NCBI GenBank assembly: GCA_963969495.1
Contig: OZ018321.1
Coordinates: 103,643,578 to 103,707,577, forward strand
DNA: 64,000 nt
DNA from: Ceratothoa steindachneri
Lineage: Eukaryota; Arthropoda; Malacostraca; Isopoda; Cymothoidae
Direction: 5' to 3'
Under the pieces are notes generated by a model. It did not search any database. It was not told the origin of the DNA and saw nothing but the letters and a program-made list of their open reading frames with translations. This document shows, piece by piece, positions 22,135 to 34,290 of the stretch. Each line of letters begins with the position of its first letter. Positions within the stretch are counted from its first letter, which is position 1. The translations under genes were made by a program, and so were the position numbers.

Positions 22135-25080
22135 CAGGGCCGGATTATGGTCATTCGAAGCCCTGGGTCATCCACTTTAGCGGGGCCCCTGTTACCATAC
22201 ATTCGCTCATAACAATTTGGTTGGGATTTGATTGGTGTTAAGTCCAGCCATGGTGGTGAAATAAATATATAGTGGTAGAGGAAAGATGATGAAACAGTAC
22301 GATTTACTTTGTATTTTTTACTTGTTTTCGTGTAATTATGTTTGCATGTATTTAGAATAAGATATTTTTGTATATCTTTATTAACAATTATCAATATTTT
22401 TCTATAGAATCATATTTTTTATATAGAAATTCATATTTCTATAGAATCACTTAGTTCTAAAATGGGATTAGGCTACCTTCTTTCTTGATTCGGACTTTGT
22501 AAAAGTGTCAATTATATCCTGAAAGTTAATTTCTTTGGTCAAATCTAATTCAATTGTCATCAAGGCGAGATTACAAAGTTTATCCCATGACAGTGTTGAG
22601 CGAAGCTTGCTCTTCATTCTTTTTAAAACTAAAAATGACCGTTCTTCTTCTTCATTTGCAACTGGCAGTGTTAAATACAAGTGGAATGCTATGTCAACAT
22701 TTTGGAAGGTGTCTACAATTCCAACTGTGCGTATATGTCTGAGAGCAGAGAGTGGTGTGCAGTTTTCAAGCGGGGTTTGCAGAAAACTGAGCAATCTTAT
22801 CCGCAAATGTTACCTGAAAATCTGCAGAGAAATGCTTCTCCAAATTTGTAGCAGCTTCTCTAAGTTCAGGCTCTGACAAAGTAGTGATACTAAATAGGAA
22901 CCCAAACTTCTCCTGGAGCTTTGAGAATACTTCTTTCCTTTTGGTTAATTCTAATGCTAATGAATTATTCCCGGCTGATAGCTCTTTTTTCTCGATCTTT
23001 GGTGATCATCACGATAACTGTGGTCCTTCATTAGTAGTATAGCCTTTTTTTCAAACTCCTCAAATGTTTCATCATTGTGCAGACAACTGACAAACTGCAA
23101 CAGGCATTTATAAAGAAGTGTACATGTTGCTAGGTTAGTTTCAACTTTCTGTAGACTCTTGCTTGTGGCAATTCATTCGCTGAAAATACACTCCCAGATT
23201 ACACAAAGAAGTGCAGTTTCAATATTCTCCATTTTTGACACCAGACTTGATGCCTTCCCTCTGGGAGTTGCTGTTTGGTCCTTATCTATTTCCAACTGAA
23301 TCAAAGCTGAGCCTATTTCAGCAAAATTAGCTTTCAAAGTATTTGTTGCATCAGACCTTGCCGACCATCTTGTTGTTGATAGTAACTTTATGATAGCGCC
23401 ATTAATGGTTGATCGCAAAATACACCATCGGTGACTTGAAGCAGAGAAGAAGTTGAATAATGTTTGTAAGAATCCAAAGAATGAAATTGCATTGACACAA
23501 CACTCTGCAGCACATGATCCAATAAAAGATTTAATGAATGTGCTTAGCAGGGCACAAAATCAACCAGAGAGTTGACCTGCTTGATTCGGGCTTATAATCC
23601 ATGATATTTGCCAGGCATGTTACTTGCATTGTCATAACACTGACCACGACAGTCATTATACGGAGATCATGCTCATGTAGTGTCAGTAACCACATTCGCC
23701 CGTGTCTCACCATCATGACCTTTCAGAGGAATGAACTTTAAGAACTGTTCTACAGGTTTTCTACTGCAGTCCCCAAACCGAATAATGAATGTCTACTGAT
23801 CCACATGGAATATATCAGGGGTTAAATCTACACTAATGGCAAATTATTTAACTGCTTTCACATCAGAAACTATTTTTGTGACGACTTTTTTGCCATCAAC
23901 ACAAGGAGTTCATTTCAAGTGGTGGATGGCAGATAAGAAACAGTGCCTCGTCCAGGACTTACAAAACGTAAAAGCTGCTCAGCAAGAAACGTATCAAATT
24001 GTGCTAACAGTTCCATTATCCCTATAAAGTTGCCATTGTTGTTAGATCCAAGGACCTCATTTTCACCGCGGAACGTCAGTCTTCTCACAGCTAAGAATTT
24101 TACCACAGAAATTACTCTTTCAAGAAATTCCTCCAATAATTGCCATCTCTTTCGAACTGAATTCCTATATTTATGTGTATCTATTCTGCTTTCCTTTTTG
24201 GCAAGACTTATACTAAAAATAACACTATTTTTATAGGTAGCACTAGTCTCGTGACCCTCAATTCTTTGGGCATGTTTCCAGTCATTAAATCCCTCTGTGA
24301 ATGCATTTTCTTCATCTGAAAATAATTTGCAAGCTGAGCAGTGTACTTTTCCTGAGGTTTCAGAGTAAACCATTAATGACCGCGTCACAGATTCAGAATT
24401 GTCAAGTTTTTTGAAAAACATAGATGAGTTTAAATACCTAATTCTCCCATCATCGTAAACTCTTGCTGATATTTTAAAATCTATATCTAGTTTCTAACTA
24501 AAGTTTTCTACAATGAATGATTGCCGAAGTGAATCCGAAACTTTCATAGTCCACAAGTTAGGATCACATAGAACAAAGTCCTCATTTGAAATATCCATAG
24601 TGTCTGAAGTACTGTGAGAGAGCACACATGATGGTGCAGATGTTGTAGGTTGTTGTGTTTTTGGAGTATCTTCACTTTTTGACTCTACTGAGTGTTCAGA
24701 TTTAGCTAGAGGAGTATTAGAAGAAACAGGTGTAGGTTTTGAAAACATAGTGATCTTTCTGCAACCATCCTCATCTTTCGTTTTCTGTTCATTCATTCTC
24801 TTGAATTTTTCTTTTTTCTCTTTTGTTCTCTCAATTGCATAGGTACGACCAATATCACGTTCACACGAAGCCATACTCAAGTGATAAGATATGTAAAAAA
24901 ATAACTTAAAATAAATAAATAAAGGGTCAAAATAATATATTAGATACCATATACATGTATATAAGAACTCTTCGAAGTCGTTGCAGAAATCTTCATTGGC
25001 AGTCTTTCGTACCGAGAACAACGTAAGTACGTCGTATATGTGTTTCAACTGCAATCTGTGTGGAAATTTTTTCACCTACA
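22135..25080 (-). mobile_element. hAT element, ZMYM1/DUF4371 type
   Basis: Minus-strand transposon carrying the decayed transposase at 24874-22468. The left end begins CAGGGCCGGATTATGG at 22135, the CAG start usual for hAT ends, exactly where CR1 homology stops. A matching right terminal repeat was not found, so the right boundary is approximate and may be truncated. Confidence 0.75.
22468..24874 (-). pseudogene. hAT/ZMYM1-like transposase, broken
   Basis: It starts MASCERDIGRTYAIERTKEK at 24874, a start chosen because the sequence upstream is hydrophobic and unlike the family. The N-terminal part is Ser/Thr/Pro-rich. A single in-frame TAG at 24494-24496 separates it from a TTF-type zinc-finger/DUF4371 block (VHCSACKLFSDEENAF, then GFNDWKHAQRI). 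Further on, frames shift around the core words DCRGQ/YDNAS and FVPCAAHS (about 23640-23500) and LLSTTRWSARSDA (about 23380). The C-terminal dimerisation domain is intact (FHLYLTLPVANEEEERSF, then MKSKLRSTLSWDKL) and ends at 22468. Usual length for such proteins is 600-800 aa, which fits. It is a pseudogene, but better preserved than the hAT at 11-13 kb. Confidence 0.88.
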
Positions 25081-25097
25081 GTATCTGCGTTAAGTGG

Positions 25098-25310
25098 AAG
25101 TTGTCAACAGTGAATCTGTTGACCAGTTCAAGTCAAGACTAGACAAAGTCTTGAAAAGTGGCCGTTTAGGGACGCAAAACAATTGAGCAGCCATGTGCCC
25201 GCTCGATTGCTAGTTCAAAGGTACCCTCTTTGAATGGACCGTAAGGTCTTCTAGGGTACTCTCTTTCCTTGTAACTCCTTGTAACTCCTTATAAGATCAG
25301 TAGGAGACAA
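25098..25310 (+). mobile_element. LINE 3'-end fragment
   Basis: The + strand translation VVNSESVDQFKSRLDKVLKS matches the extreme C-terminus of LINE ORF2 proteins. It is followed after a stop by a short UTR and the repeated tail TTGTAACTCC. A different family from the CR1 copies around it. Confidence 0.62.
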
Positions 25311-26356
25311 ACAATCAGCCAAGAGCAAACAAAGAAAACCAAAAGCCCGAGTTGGCAACAATGAAAATTCTACATGTCCAAAATTCTTAAAAAAACCTCC
25401 GGTAAATTAATTAATAATTTACTATCACCTAAAGAATAAAAAATAGATTATTTTCCAAATACTATCCAAAATACTGTTCAAATTGAAAAAAAATAATGTT
25501 AAAATGATTTTATTCAGTCAAAATAGTTGAAAAATCAATTTTAATTGAAAAACTAAACAACCTGTCTTTAGTCATTTTAAAAAGTGTCTGGATATAGGGA
25601 TTTGTTACTAAAGTTTGGGGATAGTAGTAGGAAGTATGTAGTTTCAGAAATTTTACCTGGGTTAGAGTAGGCCGTGAGTGGATATCGCGTGCAGTTGGGA
25701 TAAATGAGAGAGTGAAGGTATTGGGTGACAGTATGGTGCTCGTGTTATATAATAGGTAGGCTGCTGGCACCAAATTGCAGGATTTAATAGGCCCAGTGAG
25801 AAACTCCACAAATGGACGCTCGGTGGATTTATCAAATTCTAACAAAGTGCATTACATGTAAATAACGGAAATAATATGTCTAATGTGAGAATAGGGAGAT
25901 AAAAATATATATGTTAATTTGTATGTATATTAATTTGTATAGATATTAAGGAAATAAAAATACATATGTTAATGAGGCAAGTGGTCGATAGAGTCGCGCG
26001 CGGGAACACACAAAATACGAACGCTGAAAGAAAATATTAGGGCTGACACCTGAGTCAATATGTCACGCATAAACAAACATTCGCTTCTTGGGAAATATTT
26101 ATTAGAAAACGGGAGGCTACAAAGCAGCTGAGCAAATACAGACTTTAACCAGAGGAATTTTAACACAGATCTGAACTAGCGATTCCTATAATAAAGATAA
26201 AACTATTAGAAATATGTAGGTATATCGTACACTCACAGCTGTTCGGTAGCTCCGCCCTAGGGGAAGAAATTAACTAACCAGACCACTGGGGTCCACCACC
26301 ACGGAGAAGTCTAGGTCACGCCCCTTATGAAACGAAAACCTACTACTTATTTACTT

Positions 26357-26396
26357 CAAAGTACTCGTGATTGCCCCTTTAATCGGCCAGTATAAG
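26357..26396 (+). repeat. 40-bp direct repeat, copy 1
   Basis: CAAAGTACTCGTGATTGCCC plus the next ~20 bases (to TATAAGA) recurs almost exactly at 26666-26705, on the other side of the AT tract. Confidence 0.9.

Positions 26397-26398
<2 letters not shown>

Positions 26399-26482
<84 letters not shown>
26399..26482. repeat. (AT)n microsatellite
   Basis: About 42 AT units without interruption. Confidence 0.98.
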
Positions 26483-26485
<3 letters not shown>

Positions 26486-26665
26486 GACATTTTTATTTCG
26501 AGAGACAGAAAGTTAGAAGAAGAACCATAGTCAGGGAAAGAGAATCATTATTCGTCTACACCGTTTACTCCCTTGGTAGCGTTACGGAACCCGTTTAATT
26601 CGCCTAAGTCCTGTCGCCTTCGAACCCAATATTTCGCGTAGAATAGAAAGCCTACTTATTCGCTG

Positions 26666-26705
26666 CAAAGTACTCGTGATTGCCCCTTTAATCGGCCAGT
26701 ATAAG
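26666..26705 (+). repeat. 40-bp direct repeat, copy 2
   Basis: Second copy of the segment at 26357-26396. The ~270 bp between the copies include the (AT)n tract. Confidence 0.9.
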
Positions 26706-29700
26706 ATTTTTTTTTTTTGCTACATCCTTTTCGAAGTCCTTCTTTACCCCGATTACCCGGAACCCTTCGATAAGCCCAGCCTAAATCATAGCCCTCCTGA
26801 AGAATTATATATTAAGGAGTCAGAAACAATTCGACGGAAGTATAAAGTAAGCCCAGTTGTCAAAGGTCTTCACCACCCGTCGTGCGCAATAGCAACGAAC
26901 ACTATTCAATATACTCGCCATTATGACTAACGACCAAGCTCCCACTAACCGGGTAACTTTTACCTCCACTTCCCCCCATAAACTGATGACCATCACCTCC
27001 TATAACAGTATGGGCCTATTGTTTGTATTGATACATGGATTAGTTTTTGGAAGGGGGGATTTTTATGCAATAGATGGGTTACACTTAAGTTGAAAGGGAC
27101 ACTCTCGAGGGAAGATAAAGGCTGTCAAGGTAAATAGGGTGAGACAAGTAGGGATGAGGGCATTCAGATCAATTTAGAGATCAACAGGCGAGGGAATGAG
27201 CAGAGTACTACGGAGGTAGAGTGTAGTAATAAGACTATAAAGAGGGATACATTGAAAATATACTACACAAATATTATGAGCATAAGGAATAAGATGGATT
27301 TGTTAAGAGGGCTAGTGAGTGTAGAGAATATAATTGTAGTTGCAATAACAGAGTCATAGTTTGATATGGCAGGAAAGAACTTCAGACCTGAGCCCAGATT
27401 TATCGTTATAATAGGAATAATAGGAAAGGAGGACTAGCTCTAACACAGAGTCATTATGGCTAGATGTTAAGGAGGGAAAGGATAAACTTGTCATAGGATT
27501 AATAAATAAACAACCAAATCTTAGTAAGGAAGCTTCGTGTCCTCTGTGACAGGAGATAGAATGTGCATGTAGAAGTAACAATGTGTGTATAATGGGTGAT
27601 TTTAATTATAAAAATATAGATTGGGAAGCTCTTGTAGGTGATCAGGAGGATGATGAATTTTTTACTATGGTGCAGGATAATTTTCTTAGTTATGTTATAA
27701 ACCAACCCACTAGGGGTGATAATATATTGGATTTAGTTCTAAAAATAGGGAACAAGGCATTAGCGATACAGGAAATGGAGGAAATTGCGGAAATAGCGAC
27801 CATTGCGAAATTTGATTTAAGTTAAAATGGAATGAGGTTTTCAGTAGGATAAATTAGGATAAAATCCCAGACTTTTGAAAAGCAGATTATCTCAGTCTGA
27901 GGTGGTACCTGGAGACGGTTTGGGGAGACTAGAGAGTTAGGTCAGGTCAGGGAATGTGATGTCAATGAGAGCAGATGAGGGGGAAAAAAGCCCCAAGGTA
28001 GAGAGGAATGGTGTTGATGAGGAATATGAGACAATGATTAAACAATTAATTGTTGGACAGAATATAACCATTCCATATAGGAAGATTAGAGTCAAATCTG
28101 CAGACTTAAATGGATCCGAGATAAAATTAAGCTTTATATTGGCATTAAAAGGGGCATTTATAGGAAATTAAAACATGGTAAGGATAAATTAAGGCAGATA
28201 TATTATGAGATAACTCGGGACATTAAAAAAGATAATTAGGGTAGCAAAGATAAATTGCGAAATTAAAGTGGCAAATAAGGCAAAGGAAGAACCCAAAGGT
28301 TTCTTTCAATTATACAGAATTAGGAATCGGGGGAAAATAGGCCCACTTAAATCTACAGATCGAGAATTAGTGAGTGATAGTGATGCAATGGCTAGGATGT
28401 TAAATAAGTATTGTATTTCTGTATTTACACCCGAGGATACTCTAATTGTACCTGAGGTAACGTTGATATTCATGGATAAAGATGAGGAGAAATTAGAGGA
28501 TTATTAAATTATAAAGGAGATAGTGTCAAAGGATTTTGAAGGAATCCAAAGATGTGTTAAGTGAGCTCCTACCATGCCTATTCCTAAAATCGTTAGAAAC
28601 TATCATTGTACTAACAGCATGGAAGAAAGCTAACGTAATACCTGTATTTAAAAAGACGTATAAACTAAATATGTCTAATTGCCGACCAGTGAATTTGACA
28701 TCAGTGGTGTGGAAAATGATGGACTTTAAATTGCATAATCTATTAGGTATCACTTAGATAAACATAAATTGATTAATTTCTCACCACTGCTTTACTAGGA
28801 GTAAATCGCCTTTGAAATGATTTACTGTCTTCTTATAGAAATTTGTATGATTCTGACGATAGAGATGAGAATTATGATATTGTTTACTTGAATTTTAGTA
28901 AGGCTTTCGACAGAGTGCAACACTTACAAAATTTGGATAAAATGAAAGCCCATGCGATCGATGTAAATATTTTTCATGGATTCAGTCGTGGCTTAATAAC
29001 AGACAGCAGAGTTACTATAGACTGGATTAAATCTGAGCGTGGGAATGTTACCAGTGGGGTTCCTTAGGGGTCAGTGTTCGGACCATGTTATTCTTGATTA
29101 ATATTAATGATCTTGACTTGGGTAGAAGTAGTGACCTGAGGCAGTTTTCTAATGATACTAAGTTTGGTAGGAGTATAAGGTCTGACTCTGATGCTGAGGT
29201 ATTACAAGATGAATTGACTAAACTATTCAATGGACAGAGAAATGGCAAATAGAATTTAACATAAGCAAGTGTAGTGTACTTAGTATAGGTAGGTATAATC
29301 AACTGAATAATTATAAACTGAATGGAAAAGTTTTAGGAATGTCAGAATGTGAAAGAGACTAGGTGTCATGTTAAATACTGAGCTCCGACCTAGTAAGCGT
29401 GCATAAGTTCAAGAAGAAAACTAATAGGTAGGGTATTGGGGTTTATTGAGACGAGCGTAAGTAATACATAGGAGTGCTAATGTCATTCCGAAACTGTACA
29501 TGACATTAGTTCGGCCTCATCTTGATTGCGATGCAATTTGGATTGGCGTATTATAAGATGGATATTGGTTTACTTGAGTCTGTGCAAAGCAAGAGGACTA
29601 AGCTAATTCAAAGGTTGAGGAACTTACCTTATGGTGAAAGGCGTAGAAGACTAAATCTCCATACATTAAAAAGAATAGTTTGAGGGGACTCGATTGAGGT

Positions 29701-30049
29701 CTTCAAGTGTGTAAAAGTTTATAATAGTGTAGCCATAGGTAGATCTCTTATTTTTAGCGAACAGGATAAGACACGTTCCAATGGGCTTGAACTGGACATG
29801 TTTAAGTTTAAGAAAGAGAGTGGTAGAAATTGGTTTACAAATCGAGTGGAAGATGAATGGAATAGTCTCACTAGTCAAGTGATATAAAAATCTTCCTGGT
29901 GAGTTTTAAAAATAGATTGGATATATTTATGGATGCGGATACTAAGTGGGACTGAACTGGGTGATGAGAACAGGAGCTGCCTCGTATACCTTATTGATTA
30001 GCCTTTTGCAGACTCCTTTTGTTCTTATGTTCTAATACAATGGTTTTAT

Positions 30050-31400
30050 CAAAACACAAGGCGTACTGGAGAGATCTTACAAAGTGCCTCTCCTGTTTCC
30101 TTTATGCGGAATTGCCAGTCCTGGTCAACGAGACCACGGGCGTTGAGTAGAGTCCACACTTCTGACAAATTCTTTTATATAGTTCTTCCTGCAGTGACGG
30201 GTATCCATAAACATACGCTATGCTTCTGGAGAATTTGCTTAGTATGGGGGCTAGCAACGCTGCATTCCCAGTTGGATGATGACAAACAGTGGAGTAAACC
30301 GTTGCTTTGGAATATCAGCTACCATACTATCATCTGATTGTGCAAGTGGCATTGGTGGAAGAATTAAGTGGTCGTTACAAGGGAGAAATATGAGGTCTTT
30401 GTTGGCGAGCAGCAAGATGTGTCGTTGCACTTAATAACCTGAAACATTTTTCGACTCTTTCTTACATGCTGCTGGCGCCACTTATGACTCTTGTCAATGA
30501 GAAGAGTCTGATGATAAGCATGCCAGATATATTCAGTCACTACTAGGGGTAAATCAATTACATGTTCAATTTTCTTTTATTTCCAAGTTGCTGCCCACGG
30601 TATTTCCCTGAGAGTCCAAATGTGAGTAAAAATGATCGTGTGGAAGTATAACGTTAGCAAGGTCATGACTCAGTGGTGTCATTCGTCTCTCTACCCTGTT
30701 GTAGGCACTTCTGCATGGAGCATCAGCTGCAAATAAAATGATGACCACATGGAAGCTACAAAAATAATCTATTGAAGCACTGATGGTTTTCTGGTAGCGA
30801 GGATTTTAATCCGGGCCTCCATCGCACGTTACAATCATAACAGGTTTTTCCAGTCCACTATTGAAGATGGAAGAGGGTATCAACTTGTGGGCCATTGCAA
30901 CAACAAAGTCATAATTTGGAAGTTTTACTTTATAGTCTGCATGCATTAGGAGAGTGTCCTGCTTAGATGCAACGTATACCCCGTGTCACCCGGTATTTGT
31001 CATCTTGAGAGTATAAGGTCACTTCTCGAGGACCGAGTATAGAAGCAACCTCTTTAAGGTTGGATATAGCTGCCTTGGCGAACTTGATATCTGGATAATA
31101 TTTGTGGTGCGTGTTTTTTTAGTTTAATAAACTTAATCAGACAAGAATTAACATGCCGTTTACCTTCACGATTTGCCTGGCTTTGTGTCTTAGATGTAGG
31201 TACAGTGAACTACGTGACAGGTTATATCCTTGATCTTTCAAAGCTTCAATCATATCACCCATTGTCTATGATGAGCAAATTATTGCTGATATTCGCCTTT
31301 CATCAGCTCAAGATCCTCTGATAACAATGTCGCATATTGTCTCAAGAAGTGCATCAGTGTCCTCTGCCAGTCTTGGTCGTTCACAATCTGTTGACGATTT
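30050..31400 (-). pseudogene. Decayed protein of an unnamed repeat-associated (transposase-like) family
   Basis: Minus-strand translation in several frames gives an ordered set of conserved-looking words. They are RPRLAEDTDALLETI (about 31390-31345), ALKDQGYNLSRSSLYLHL (about 31240-31190), PDIKFAKAAISNLKEVASIL (about 31100-31040), a CDGGPD-like block (about 30820), and AADAPCRSAYNRVERRMTPL followed by VILPHDHFYSHLDSQG (30730-30600). I recognise this order from multi-copy uncharacterised proteins in invertebrate and fungal genomes, and the acidic motifs would suit a DDE-type transposase, but I cannot name the superfamily. Frameshifts and stops are frequent. No terminal repeats were seen. Confidence 0.6.
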
Positions 31401-31566
31401 TCTTTGGGGGGGGGGGGGGGTGTATCTTCATCTAGTTCTGCAATGCAACGTGTTCTTTCTTCATTATTTGAAGAATTGTTAAATTAATTGCCATACAACA
31501 CATTTTTACATCTCTTGATAATCCAACCGGGAATGCCTTTCTAGAAATGTATAACAGGACTATAGG

Positions 31567-32760
31567 ATGATTTCTCCTGACGACATGACCACCTATGGAC
31601 TGATTGCAATCTCTTCCAGCCACTTTGACTATTGTTCCCCCGCTGTCATGGTAAGAAAACCGGATGAGTCATACATAATGTGTATTAACTTTAGGAAATT
31701 GAACGCGGTCACCTTGTTTGACGCGGAGCTTATTCCGCTAATTGACCAAAATCTGCACTTCTTTGAACGGGCGAAATATATTTCGGAACTGGATTTATGC
31801 AAAGCGTACTATCAGTTTCCTCTGAAGTACAGTGTAAAGAGATTTACTGCATTTTATACAGAAAAGGGGTTAATGCAGTTTCAAAGGATTCCTTTTGGCC
31901 TCGTCACCGCTTGTTAGCAACTACAAACGGATGATAACACATATGTTGCCACGAACGATTGGGAAACCCACCTGACTGCCCTTCATTCTTTACTCTCAAA
32001 GTTGAGAAGACACAACCGTGCTATCGGGCCAAACAAGTGTCATTTTGGCTTCGCCACCATCAACTACTTGGGATTCCGCACAGGAAACCAACGATTAGCC
32101 CCGCAGGACGAAAAAAATAAAGCTATCGCGAGAATGCCGCTACCCGTTAACAAACGGCAATTAAGGTCATTTATGGGCTCTACCTCCTTCTACAGGACAT
32201 TTTTTCCGAACTTTGCCTCTCTTTCCGCACCTTATGCGATCTCCTAAAGAAGAGAAACCCCGAGCGACTCGCCTGGACTCCGTCTTGATTTGCCAGCTTT
32301 AATCAACTCAAAGGTAAACTCGCGTCTACCCCAATCCTGCGGTTACCTATTCCAGCCGAGCCTTTTGGTATCAGGACAGATGCTAGCAACGACGGGATAG
32401 GTTGCGTGTTGGTCCAATACGGAGCTAATGACGAGTGTTTCCCCATTGCATACGCTAGCTGAAGGCTGCCACCGCGCGAAAGGAATTATACTGTAATCGA
32501 GCGCGAAGTCGTCTCTATTGTATGAGGAATAAAAAAAAGTAAGACTTATTTATTAGGCAAAGAGTTTACCATTGAAACAGATCACAAGCAGCTGGCGTAC
32601 TTGAAAAACATAAAAAAATAATAACGGTAGACTAATGCGTTGGAGCCTATTTTTGTAGGAATTTCAATTGAAAAAATTTCATATGTAAAAGACTCAGAGA
32701 ATTATATAGCGGATAGCCTAAGTCACAACCCCGTTGATTTTAGCCCCAATGAAACTTAGG
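31567..32760 (+). mobile_element. Ty3/gypsy RT-RNase H remnant
   Basis: In order on the + strand: the RT N-terminus (SPAVMVRKPDESYIMCINFR), then KYISELDLCKAYYQFPL with the first catalytic Asp, IPFGLVTAC, a gap where the YVDD block should be (decayed to DDNTYVATNDWETH), and PNKCHFGFATINYLGFRTG. Next comes the thumb/connection (PVNKRQLRSFMGSTSFYRTF), then RNase H words RTDASNDGIGCVLVQ, ERNYTVIEREV, TYLLGKEFTIETDHKQLAYL and NYIADSLSHNPVDF. Stops at 31915-31917, 32245 and beyond, with frameshifts, make it a pseudogene. The catalytic Asp pair region is lost. No LTR pair or env could be seen. Confidence 0.9.
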
Positions 32761-33874
32761 CCTACCTTAATTCTTGTGAAAATATTTCATGTACATAGGT
32801 ATAAATAACTCTCGGTCCTTGTTAAGACCCTTATTGTAAATATTCGCCCCTATCTGGTGTAATCGAGGCCCTATGTGCCTCTCTGCTGATTTTTTAAAAA
32901 ATATTAAGTTGTTGAGTAATTTACCTTGGTCATGTCTACCAGGAACTTTAGTTTTAGGTACTATGATTTCCCTCGCCCCTTTTGTGAATGTGCTTATATG
33001 TAGTCGTAGCTATACCCTGGTTGAATTATTTATTACTCTTGGTATCGTAGTAATGGGTGAACATGTGTTCTTAAAATCACGAGTGTAATTATTATAAAAA
33101 CATTGTATATATGTATTACTTTTTTGTTAGTAATTGGCACGACTTTCGGGCGTGTACTCGTTATACACCTTTAATTACTATTATTTGTGATGTCACTTCC
33201 CTCGTGCGTTCCATCTTCAAGAGGGAGGTGTGTCGAAGAAAGAGAGATCGAGTAAGACTTTGTTTAAAGGAGTTTGCCCGTCGGCAAACTTCCGGCGAGA
33301 TTAGCCGAAAATTTCTTCGGTTCAGTTGGACCATCAAAACACCGCCGCTGAGCTATAAACGCCGAGGAGGTAGGGCAGGACTTAATTGCTTCCGTTAGTA
33401 AATATAGAAGTTCCGGCGAACGCCTATATATTCCATGTCACAAAATTAATCGTGGAAGTATTCAGTCAGAATCCACCCAAAGAAGAGTCCCGAATACGTA
33501 ACCCCCCCCCCCCTCCCATCCTCCTTGGACAAGACCCCAGATCGTGGTGGTGAGCTGTCTCTACGTTGTTCTCTAGTGAGCCAAGCCAGTAAAATACAGA
33601 AGGTATTCGTCGGTCTCTTTTAAAACGTATGTTGAATCATCCACTGCCGGCGCATATCATCGAGCGATAGAACATGGTGTCATACCGCCCCGCAGCTAGG
33701 ATCGCTAGAAGGACCCGTCCAGAAGAAGCGCACAGTCTCAGCCTCACAGGAGTTTCCCCCCTCGAGCGTCTACATGAGAATCTTCTCATTTTGAGCGTCT
33801 ATTTGTAGAATCCTCCCCGAGCGTCTACTAGTGGTACCCCCCCCCCCAAAAAAAAAAATAAATAAATAAGATAT
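32761..33874. other. No gene recognised; possible element flank
   Basis: Directly follows the gypsy remnant. It contains a C-run near 33500, a GAGCGTCTAC word repeated three times at 33764-33826, and a C/A homopolymer junction near 33837-33860. Part may be the gypsy 3' region. Confidence 0.4.
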
Positions 33875-34290
33875 TTACACATTTCCTTTCCTCGTATTGA
33901 CGGAGCGACGCCTTCCACCTAAGAGTCGTTCAATAGTCCTCTCCCGAGTCATCTCGGATAACTAAAGTGAATTATTGTGCCCCTAAGGCTAGGATTCCAT
34001 TCGTAGTTTCTTCTTAAACCCTATCGGGTTAGTACTTGGAGTATTACCCCTTTGCGGCATGAGTAATTACTTGTAATTTTTTACACCTTTCCTTTCCTCG
34101 TCGAGGCGGTGCGACGCCTCCCGACTAAGACTCGTCAAGTATTCTCTTCCCCCCCGAGTCATCTCGGATAACTAAAGTGAATTTCTATGCCCCTAAGGCT
34201 CGGATTCCATTCGTAGTTTCTTCCTAATCCCTATCGGATCGGTACTCGGAGTATTGAGCCCTTGCGACATGACTAACTCTTGGTAATTAT
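33875..34290 (+). repeat. 206-bp tandem duplication
   Basis: Two head-to-tail copies of about 206 bp. TTACAC(A/C)TTTCCTTTCCTCG begins each, at 33875 and 34081, and both contain GTCATCTCGGATAACTAAAG and CGGATTCCATTCGTAGTTTC-like segments. Copies differ at scattered positions, so the duplication is not recent. Confidence 0.9.

Larger units (their letters stand above)
25737..27004. mobile_element. 1.27-kb unclassified insertion in the CR1 copy
   Basis: ACAGTATGG occurs at 25728-25736 and again at 27005-27013. CR1 ORF1 homology stops at the first and resumes at the second. Inside are a long (AT)n tract and a 40-bp internal direct repeat. No terminal inverted repeat and no coding region were recognised, so the class is unknown. 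Confidence 0.65.
21431..30037 (+). mobile_element. CR1-like LINE copy split by two insertions
   Basis: One CR1 copy of the same family as 39.1-43.3 kb survives in three + strand blocks. 21431-22134 is ORF1 up to the esterase core (SNRFSVLGE and VLVVDDSQVRYLDKDL). About 25590-25736 is ORF1 again (VVSEILPGLE region). 27005-30037 holds the end of ORF1 (AIDGLHLS), all of ORF2 and the 3' UTR. Between the blocks sit a hAT element (from 22135) and a 1.27-kb insertion (25737-27004). ORF2 words are recognisable: GDFNYKNIDWEALVGDQ, then YLNFSKAFDRVQH. The catalytic FADD has decayed (FSNDTKFG). Many stops and frameshifts are present. The 3' end matches the full-length copy (TTTTGCAGACTCC, TTCTTATGTTCT). 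Confidence 0.9.

Noticed and set aside
31567..32760. Endogenous retrovirus
   Set aside because: Only gypsy-type RT and RNase H are visible, with no env and no LTR pair, so a Ty3/gypsy LTR element is enough.
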